Assembly: GCA_030141605.1 (NCBI GenBank)
Contig: JAQGDQ010000540.1
Location: 1 to 62,000 of the forward strand
DNA from: Tubiluchus corallicola
Taxonomy: Eukaryota; Priapulida; Priapulimorpha; Priapulimorphida; Tubiluchidae
Reading direction: 5' to 3'
Length of the DNA: 62,000 nucleotides
The translations under genes and the position numbers were made by a program. Below, piece after piece: positions 58,701 through 62,000 of this stretch; the stretch's first letter is position 1, and each line of letters begins with the position of its first letter. Below the pieces are notes generated by a model. It had not been told where the DNA came from, ran no database searches, and worked only from the letters and a program-made list of their open reading frames with translations.

Positions 58701-60008
58701 CAGTTTAAAGTAGCTGTCAGTTCATGCTTAGGCATGCTCATTTTGAATGAAAAATGGCATCATCTGATTACTATGTAGTATAAATGCTTATTCTTCCAGG
58801 TGCTTCAGTAAATTTTTTTGGCAACTACAGTTACTGTTATGAACTATGAAGCGATCCGAAACGAGAGATTATTATTACTATTTTTTGCTTTTTCATGAAT
58901 CCCACTACCCATTATATAATGAAAATCAACAATAATATAATATCCATCAACTCAGCTGCAGTTAATGCCAACAAAGTAAAGGATAATTATTTTAGCAAGC
59001 TAAAACTGAAATCTATAGCCTAAGTAACCAGTCCGGTACCTACTGTATTCCCACAGCCTCAAAGGATTATCTGTAATTATATTGTGTAATACTTAATATT
59101 TTGAGGTATAATTTTGTGGATTAAGGCTAATTGACCTGATGGCTAATTTTATGTAAACACAGTTAAACACAAATACATAATGAGTTAGCATAGCTAGAAG
59201 ACTTTTGTTACTCGTGCCTACGTTCTGTCCATTAACTTACATCATCTTTTCAAATATGGCTGCAGCAAGCTTTGTTTGGCGGGAGACGAGAACGATTTAA
59301 ATTTCTTTTGCATTTTTAAGCAAGGCATTTTGTGTGCATATGTTATGCGGTAATTTCAATATTTCTAAGTGCACATTCAAATACAATGAATGTTGTTCAA
59401 GAGTTGGTTTATCCTTGAGACACAATGCATGTCAATTTTATAAAGTCCTCTCGCATGACAGGCCTTCCCAATTAGGCATTTAAACATGCATGTATGTGCA
59501 AGATGTTGATGACTAACTGTTTTGGCACGTATTTTGCTTAAACCAGTAATGTATAAGAAGAGCTGTGGATTATGATCAAAATAATACATACACATATACA
59601 TCTAAGAAGCTAGACTATGACTTTTAAGTTAATGTGCACTTTTATTTCAAATGTGAATAAGATGTTCCGGGAGGGGGAGAGGGTGATTGTATGCGTTGTA
59701 TATAGTAGTGCGTGTTTTACTCATTTTTTAATACAATGCTGTCTTTTATTTTTATTTTATTTAAACAAGGACTGTTTTATATACAAAAAATTCCGAAATA
59801 AAAGTTTAAATTCAAAATTCATTTTAACTCTCTAACGTAAGAAAGCTAAAGTTTAAGTTTTTCACTTACCTAAATCTTCCACAAGTTTGAACATGACCCC
59901 ACCAATGTGTAGATCACCCATTACACGAAGTGTACGTGAAACATCCAAATCTGTCACATAGATGGTGAGCTCCCAGCTCCCATCTATGAGACGCCCGTCA
60001 GCCATCAT
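35379..60008 (-). CDS. FERMT: Kindlin (fermitin family integrin co-activator), fourteen exons
   Basis: Coding join on the minus strand: 60008-59870, 51827-51585, 50570-50401, 49856-49752, 46277-46054, 45020-44918, 42973-42866, 41031-40853, 39415-39291, 38879-38773, 38200-37985, 37202-37056, 36351-36241, 35558-35379; 2157 bases, 718 residues plus stop, open throughout. Human kindlins have about 670-690 residues. Domain order is F0 (from residue 1), F1 with a long low-complexity insert (about 130-280), F2 split by a PH domain (about 425-515), and F3 (about 575-715). Diagnostic stretches are [41 protein letters not shown] and HEHIGGYIF. Kindlins bind integrin beta tails and phosphoinositides at the plasma membrane and act with talin at adhesions. 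Odd points: alanine 653 replaces the glutamine of the QW pair, the C-terminus is TGGWS, and exon 12 has a tandemly repeated acceptor. Orthology to vertebrate FERMT1, 2 or 3 cannot be assigned; a single invertebrate kindlin is likely. Confidence 0.95.
36241..36351 (-). CDS. FERMT: Kindlin exon 13: F3 integrin-binding region
   Basis: The acceptor TGTTTTGCAG and donor TGGGAG/GTAAGT bound 37 codons. Encodes [17 protein letters not shown] and then [17 protein letters not shown]. In vertebrate kindlins the A-W here is Q-W, the pair needed for binding integrin beta tails; the tryptophan is kept but the glutamine codon is GCC (alanine). Confidence 0.94.
37056..37202 (-). CDS. FERMT: Kindlin exon 12: end of F2, start of F3
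   Basis: Encodes [34 protein letters not shown] and [12 protein letters not shown], typical of kindlins. The frame fixes the acceptor at the AG just before 37202. The same acceptor block, with its TTGATTGTCTTTTACAG and a copy of the first exon bases, is repeated four more times upstream (to 37325). Donor is AAAGAG/GTATTA, phase 0. Confidence 0.93.
37203..37325 (-). repeat. Tandem copies of the exon 12 splice acceptor
   Basis: Reading minus, blocks ending in ATTGATTGTCTTTTACAG (one has TTTGCAG) and followed by GTTACACA or ATTATACA repeat with AG acceptors at 37319-37318, 37291-37290, 37263-37262, 37235-37234 and the authentic one at 37204-37203. Spacing is 28, 28, 28 and 31 bases. Each block therefore copies the polypyrimidine tract, the AG and about eight bases resembling the start of exon 12 (ATTACACA). 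The repeats lie inside intron 11. Confidence 0.85.
37985..38200 (-). CDS. FERMT: Kindlin exon 11: PH helix and F2 return
   Basis: The acceptor AATATATTTTAG gives DQQYARW and [18 protein letters not shown], the C-terminal PH helix, then the second part of F2 to FLKKFKIKQ. Donor is AAGCAG/GTATTT, phase 0. Confidence 0.94.
38773..38879 (-). CDS. FERMT: Kindlin exon 10: PH domain core
   Basis: The acceptor AATTTTACAG gives [19 protein letters not shown] and then [10 protein letters not shown], almost identical in pattern to other kindlin PH domains. The donor is GATACT/GTAAGT, phase 0. Confidence 0.93.
39013..39196. repeat. Diverged direct duplication in kindlin intron 9
   Basis: CTTAATGCTCAATTGCAGAG through GTTAGTCAAAGACA (39013-39084) reappears as CTTAAAGCTCAACTGCAGAG through TTTAGTCAAAGAAA (39120-39196). 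Non-coding. Confidence 0.7.
39291..39415 (-). CDS. FERMT: Kindlin exon 9: first strands of PH domain
   Basis: The acceptor GGTATTTGCAG is followed by [18 protein letters not shown], the opening beta strands of the kindlin PH domain with its basic phosphoinositide-contacting lysines. The donor GAGAG/GTTTGT leaves phase 1. Vertebrate kindlin-2 has K-Q-Y-W where this protein has K-P-F-W, a mild difference. Confidence 0.92.
39478..39560 (+). mobile_element. hAT-type element left-end fragment, kindlin intron 8
   Basis: CAGGGGCATAGCCAGGTTCT matches the usual hAT left terminus (CAGNGGC-) and resembles the ends of the element at 45562-45881. No matching right end or 8-base duplication was found, so it is truncated. 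Confidence 0.5.
39961..40439. mobile_element. hAT-type MITE with 8-bp duplication TTTAGAGA, kindlin intron 8
   Basis: TTTAGAGA at 39953-39960 and again at 40440-40447 flanks the element exactly. Ends are CTGTAGCGGATAGCCC (left) and, on minus, CAGCGGCGGATTATG (right). Eight-base targets and CAG-x-GGCGGA ends define hAT elements. Internally there is a diverged duplication (about 40007-40070 and 40073-40125) built on AAGGGGCCCG-CAAAATAAA. No transposase. Confidence 0.85.
40853..41031 (-). CDS. FERMT: Kindlin exon 8: F2 linker into PH domain
   Basis: The acceptor TTATCTCAG starts [16 protein letters not shown], then [16 protein letters not shown] and [15 protein letters not shown], matching the acidic D-x-D-A-A-L-x-x-L and S-I-P-E-L segments before the PH domain. 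The donor CTAAA/GTAAGA leaves phase 2. Confidence 0.93.
41605..41634. repeat. (ATT)n microsatellite
   Basis: Ten ATT units in kindlin intron 7. Confidence 0.9.
42866..42973 (-). CDS. FERMT: Kindlin exon 7: F2
   Basis: The acceptor GTTTTTTTGCAG and donor TTACAG/GTAAAA bound 36 codons, phase 0 both ends. Encodes [15 protein letters not shown] and [16 protein letters not shown], close to all animal kindlins. Confidence 0.94.
42988..43045 (+). mobile_element. tRNA A-box-like fragment in kindlin intron 6
   Basis: CCTAGCTCAGTCGGTAGGCA is a very good match to a tRNA D-arm (TAGCTCAGTNGGTAG). No B box follows, so at most a SINE fragment. It lies within 15-35 bases of the exon 7 acceptor. Confidence 0.35.
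43218..43454 (+). pseudogene. LINE reverse-transcriptase C-terminus relic, kindlin intron 6
   Basis: An open frame reading [20 protein letters not shown] then [12 protein letters not shown]. The C-x-C-G-x2-P-E-T-x2-H-x4-C-P knuckle is a hallmark of the C-terminal end of several LINE reverse transcriptases. It is antisense to kindlin. The upstream polymerase motifs are absent. Confidence 0.7.
43925..43946. repeat. Short (AAT)n run
   Basis: Seven units in kindlin intron 6, following AATAAA at 43913-43918 on the same strand as the LINE relic; it may be that element's tail. Confidence 0.5.
44918..45020 (-). CDS. FERMT: Kindlin exon 6: F2 start
   Basis: The acceptor TTTTTCTTTAG completes Gly and gives [13 protein letters not shown], then [16 protein letters not shown], the first helix of F2. 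The donor is CCAAG/GTAAAG, phase 0. The intron after it carries an antisense reverse-transcriptase relic (43218-43454). Confidence 0.93.
45436..45505 (-). mobile_element. tRNA-like SINE head in kindlin intron 5
   Basis: Minus strand: GCTTAGCTAATGGTGGCAA (A-box/D-arm-like), then GACGGGTTCAAACCCTGAC, which contains an exact B-box match (GTTCAAACC) and a mostly paired T-arm. The anticodon arm does not pair well. Best read as a tRNA-derived SINE. Confidence 0.5.
45562..45881. mobile_element. hAT-type MITE with 8-bp duplication GAATCTAT, kindlin intron 5
   Basis: GAATCTAT flanks both sides exactly (45554-45561; 45882-45889). Ends are CAGTGGCATAGCTAATAG (left) and, on minus, CAGGGGTGCAGCCAAGG (right). 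About 320 bases without a coding frame. The perfect target duplication gives precise boundaries. Confidence 0.9.
46054..46277 (-). CDS. FERMT: Kindlin exon 5: end of F1 insert, entry to F2
   Basis: The acceptor TATATTTACAG is followed by a Ser/Thr/Gly/Asn-rich disordered stretch, then [14 protein letters not shown], matching the conserved K-A-x-I-N-x-G-W that starts the second half of kindlins. The donor GCTGG/GTAGGT leaves phase 2. The Trp of the G-W pair is the second codon finished in exon 6. Confidence 0.9.
46402..47052. mobile_element. MITE with ~35-bp terminal inverted repeats, kindlin intron 4
   Basis: Left TGTGTGCTTGCA then TGTCCATAAGTCGG; right on minus CAGTATTTGTGTGCTTGCAT then CGTCCATAAGTCGG. 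The interior (about 650 bases) has no transposase. Target duplication not resolved. Confidence 0.72.
49752..49856 (-). CDS. FERMT: Kindlin exon 4: 35-codon symmetrical exon in F1 insert
   Basis: A 105-base exon, phase 0 at both ends, acceptor TGGATATGTAG and donor TTAACC/GTATGA (weak). Encodes [16 protein letters not shown] and then [16 protein letters not shown]. Skipping it would keep the reading frame, so it could be a cassette exon. I do not recognise the YWNYKYPG phrase from vertebrate kindlins. The continuous frame and both splice sites support it as real. Confidence 0.78.
50401..50570 (-). CDS. FERMT: Kindlin exon 3: F1 and start of F1 insert
   Basis: The acceptor TTTCTTTCAG and the frame G/GC-ATT give [11 protein letters not shown], a near-invariant kindlin segment. 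A lysine-rich patch (KEVIKKGKK) follows, where vertebrate kindlins have a polylysine membrane-binding loop. The rest is Pro/Ser/Gln-rich low complexity. The donor is CACAG/GTTTGC, phase 0. Confidence 0.92.
51025..51087. repeat. Degenerate TTAGGG array, interstitial, kindlin intron 2
   Basis: Variants of GGTTAG (GGTTAGGGTTAGGATTAGGG and similar, some with TTAGAG or TTGGG). Same repeat as the standard animal telomere, but degenerate and inside a gene, so an interstitial telomere-like sequence. A smaller patch lies at 51234-51258. Confidence 0.85.
51234..51258. repeat. Second small TTAGGG-like patch
   Basis: CTTAGGGTTGGGTTAGGTTA, about 150 bases from the larger array and in the same orientation. 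Confidence 0.75.
51585..51827 (-). CDS. FERMT: Kindlin exon 2: F0 end and F1 start
   Basis: The acceptor CATTTTTAAG at 51828 keeps the frame (G plus CT = Ala). Encodes [32 protein letters not shown] and the F1 opening [18 protein letters not shown]. The donor GAATTAG/GTAAGT leaves phase 1. An AG nine bases into the exon would break the frame. The intron in front is the largest in the gene (about 8 kb) and is full of mobile-element relics. Confidence 0.93.
52057..52980. mobile_element. Foldback-like element with CT-rich core, copy 2 (kindlin intron 1)
   Basis: The left part carries TTTCCTAGAAAATC, CCCAGAAAACATTTT and similar subrepeats. 52316-52377 matches 3655-3716 in direct orientation (GAAAGTAAATTTGTAACATC...TTAGGTAGCAAAT), while 52830-52978 matches 4118-4257 as reverse complement (GGAAAAGTATTTTACTT...CTATTGATTTTCATATG). 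The two halves are thus arranged differently from copy 1. No coding content. Confidence 0.6.
52609..52704. repeat. (TC)n microsatellite
   Basis: About 45 TC units, one interruption, then CT-rich sequence to about 52765. It corresponds to the reverse of the GA tract at 4322-4504. Confidence 0.95.
53130..53310. repeat. Degenerate short tandem repeat (GTCYAAATGTCCTA-like)
   Basis: Many imperfect repeats of TCTAAATGTCCTA / TCCAAATGTCCTT about 13-15 bases apart, with a TTACGCATTACACATTACGC stretch between. Non-coding, kindlin intron 1. Confidence 0.65.
54029..54413. mobile_element. Complete MITE with ends TATATC(G/A)GGTGGCGCA, kindlin intron 1
   Basis: Left TATATCGGGTGGCGCA then AAAAATGTGG; right on minus TATATCAGGTGGCGCA then AAAATGTG. 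About 385 bases. TA-rich target site suggests the Tc1/mariner group. Older partial copies are at 5100-5215 and 6000-6205. Confidence 0.82.
54864..56153 (+). pseudogene. LINE 3' end: reverse-transcriptase C-terminus plus tail, kindlin intron 1
   Basis: Frame 1 (54864 to about 55090): [55 protein letters not shown]. After a frameshift, frame 2 (to TAA at 55232-55234): [20 protein letters not shown] and [15 protein letters not shown]. This K-F-M-Y-K...H-x-x-T-R...G-x-K-L-W-N-S-L-P order is typical of the C-terminus of CR1/L2-like LINE polymerases. About 900 bases of non-coding tail follow, ending in AATAAATG and TATGTCTATGTCTATG repeats. It is antisense to kindlin and dead. Confidence 0.75.
57425..57454. 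repeat. (AT)n run
   Basis: About 30 bases of alternating TA with two C interruptions, kindlin intron 1. Confidence 0.85.
58589..59418 (+). mobile_element. TTAAAGG-ended MITE family, copy 2 (kindlin intron 1)
   Basis: Left end TTAAAGGAAAAGTCAAATC; shares GGAAGTTGCGTTTATTCTAA, GAAAAATGGCATCATCTG, TTTGTTTGGCGGGA and TTAAATTTCTTTTGCATTT with copy 1. The right end GTTGGTTTATCCTTGA is a diverged complement of the left end. A TTAA target would fit piggyBac-type elements, but this is inference. Confidence 0.7.
59870..60008 (-). CDS. FERMT: Kindlin exon 1: start of F0
   Basis: Begins with two adjacent ATGs (60008-60006 and 60005-60003). The second has A at -3 and G at +4, so it is the slightly better context; the true start may be either. 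Encodes [15 protein letters not shown] and [12 protein letters not shown], the ubiquitin-like F0 domain. The donor is TTAG/GTAAGT (phase 1). An acceptor-like TTTTGACAG at 60060-60052 suggests that the exon extends to 60051 as 5' UTR and that a non-coding exon lies further upstream. Confidence 0.92.
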
Positions 60009-60051
60009 TTTGAAGGGTTGGCTAGGTTACAGAATCCGTGTAAAAATACAC
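60009..60051 (-). promoter_or_regulatory. Probable 5' UTR part of kindlin exon 1
   Basis: Forty-three bases between the first ATG and an acceptor-like TTTTGACAG. This suggests a spliced 5' leader whose first exon and promoter lie further right (60.1-62 kb or beyond). I could not identify the leader exon. Confidence 0.4.
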
Positions 60052-60059
60052 CTGTCAAA

Positions 60060-60672
60060 ATAATAAGATAAAAGTATACTACAACCAGTGATTAAAATTC
60101 AAGGCACAATTTTAAATTTCATTTTTTTAAATTGCTGTAAATAGGCTACATGTGCCACCACTTTAGTTTAACTTAGTTTGACTACTCACTATGCACAGTG
60201 AGTGGTCTCAAATTTCCGTCAAAAGCTCCCATCCTGTGAAACGGTCATTTGTCAACTAATGCTATGTTTAAGCTATACAACAGAAGCACTTTGCTGTGTT
60301 CAGCTTTGCATACAACACAATATACATTTCCTTACAGTCAGTTATTATTGTCACTGTCATTGCAATATTGTATCAGGTTAATCTGTAAACGTGTGAAAAT
60401 ATTGGAATTATATCAGATTGGGAAAAAGCTATCTGAACAATACTAATCTAGGTGCAAGCAGAACGGAATTCACAAAATGAGAACTCAACGAATATCTCGG
60501 TCATAAAAAGGATGGAAGCATAATTTCACAACCAAGTTAACTAATTAATGTAGCTAAAACGTATTAAATTTTAACCAGATAGTACAGTACTGCAAATTCA
60601 CAATAAGAACCAAAATAATTTTACAAGACAGTAAAATAATATTCCCAAGTTTCAGCACCTAGTCTTTTTACC

Positions 60673-60719
<47 letters not shown>

Positions 60720-61500
60720 CAAGCAAGAATCTTTATTAATCACCTTTTTTACAAGAAAAACACAGATCATGAAACGATAATAAAATACAAAGTGACAAAA
60801 TTATTAAATGAATAAATTATCTGAGTTAATGATATGCAAGCGATTGGTGAAAGGGTGGCAAAAAACTAAAAGTTACCAAAGTATCACTGCTACTTAAATA
60901 AATGTTAACTAGTGCGAGTTCAAATGAAAAGGCATATTGGCCTGGACAGCATACCAGCAACAGATCATTAACACACTATCCAAAACAACCTTGGTACAAT
61001 ATATCAAGTTTAAGAAAACATAACCCGAGTTCGATCAGGCAAATCAATTACAAAATACTTTTGACGAATAAAAATCGCACGAAAATCTTAGAAAACCACC
61101 ACTAACATAACAAATTCTTTGACTGACAACTTCCTCCTTTAATGGGCGTTGTCAAAGCGCCATCTGGTAATGTTTTTCTCAAACTTCTATGACACATTCC
61201 GCGCCTCAGGAAATTCCATACCGCTAAGCATTTGAAGTCATGAACAGTATATACACTTCTAAAAGTCTTTTAGGACACACTAGAAGATGGGAGATGAGGC
61301 AAATGATTAGTTAATTTTAAGATAAAAACAACTCACTAATTGGTGATGGTATTGACGGTTACGATTATAGGCCTACAAGGAAACCATACGGAGTGTAGGT
61401 ACAAGCTAAAAATGGTTAGGTTTGCAGACAGGAAAGGTTTTCACGACGGGCCTAACCGAAATCGCAATTCAGTAAATAAGGTGTGGGTAAGATTAACAGC
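60060..61500. other. Upstream of kindlin coding start; no exon identified
   Basis: Should contain a 5' UTR intron if the acceptor at 60052 is used. No confident leader exon, TATA box or other gene. Contains the AAGT repeat and one TAGGCCTA octamer (61368-61375). Confidence 0.4.
60673..60725. repeat. (AAGT)n microsatellite
   Basis: Thirteen AAGT units upstream of kindlin exon 1, followed by AAGCAAGCAAG. Confidence 0.95.
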
Positions 61501-61840
61501 TCCTTCAGATTAGCGAGCTTTCTGTCGCGTTTTTCTTTCTGACGCTAAACTCGCAAGTTAACTGCTTTGCGAGTCACTCTTGCCAATTTATTATATACAC
61601 TCCGACAGTTACTGCGAAACGATTTCCTGCGAACCTCTGTGTAGCGTCGACCAAGGCCCTTCAAAAGACTTGGTGTGAACGCTTTAGCGAGTTACTCTCG
61701 ACACTTCTCGCAGTGAATAAAGAAGGGACCCTCAGCTTGCACTTATTATCGAAGAGTAACTCGCGGCAACTTTTGCCCTCTAGTCTGGACACGCTTGCGA
61801 ATTACTTATTGAGTTTGCGAGGCTCGCAAAATTAAGTTGT
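61500..61840. repeat. GC-richer block with repeated GCGAGTNACTC motifs in both orientations
   Basis: GCGAGTCACTCTTGC (61569-61583), GCGAGTTACTCTCG (61687-61700), and CGAAGAGTAACTCGC (61750-61764, the reverse complement form), plus ACGCTTGCGAATTACTT near 61790 and TCGCAAGTTAACTGC near 61551. The arrangement could be a foldback element or a clustered regulatory block near the kindlin 5' end. I cannot decide which. Confidence 0.5.
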
Positions 61841-62000
61841 CCATTTATTAATTTAGCTTGTATTTTTCTTTTTTTAGTTTTTGCTACCTATACCTATATT
61901 TGCCACCTATACGTGCAAAACTTTACTTTTCAAACGTCGGATCAGTTCTTTTTATTGCTTTTCTAGGTTAATTAAAGTAGGCTGTGTCTGATGATGGCTG

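Overview
This is an AT-rich eukaryotic nuclear window, almost certainly from an invertebrate animal. It holds two spliced genes with GT-AG introns of 0.4-8 kb, many microsatellites, decayed non-LTR retrotransposons, many short inverted-repeat (MITE-type) elements and a patch of TTAGGG-like repeats. I cannot name the species. Both confident genes belong to animal families: a WSC-domain sulfotransferase (WSCD1/2-like) and a kindlin (fermitin). Nothing prokaryotic or viral was recognised.

Layout. Positions 1-20.5 kb are mostly non-coding. They carry two low-confidence exon sets (about 1.37-2.25 kb on minus; 19.25-19.98 kb on plus), a GA-rich foldback element (3.6-4.6 kb), a decayed LINE with ORF1-like and endonuclease-like remnants (8.1-10.45 kb), part of which is repeated inverted at 13.6 kb, and several simple repeats. 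Positions 20561-32341 (+) hold a complete six-exon gene for a 521-residue type II membrane protein: N-terminal signal anchor, one WSC domain, then a PAPS-dependent sulfotransferase domain, so a Golgi carbohydrate sulfotransferase. Positions 60008-35379 (-) hold a complete fourteen-exon kindlin of 718 residues (F0, F1, F2 with inserted PH, F3). The two genes converge tail to tail with about 3 kb between their stop codons.

I joined all exons by hand from splice sites. Reading frames are continuous across every junction in both genes (1566 and 2157 coding bases), which strongly supports the models. No functional link between the two gene products is implied: one modifies glycans in the secretory pathway, the other activates integrins at the cytoplasmic face of adhesions.

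The introns are a museum of small mobile elements. Two hAT-type MITEs have perfect 8-bp target duplications, mariner-like elements have TA targets, a TTAAAGG-ended family has one copy in each gene, and three different reverse-transcriptase C-terminal relics are present. The most unusual single feature is a tandem amplification of the 3' splice site in front of kindlin exon 12: four extra AG acceptors with their pyrimidine tracts and a copy of the exon's first bases. The kindlin also has alanine instead of glutamine in the 'QW' integrin-binding pair known from vertebrate kindlins.
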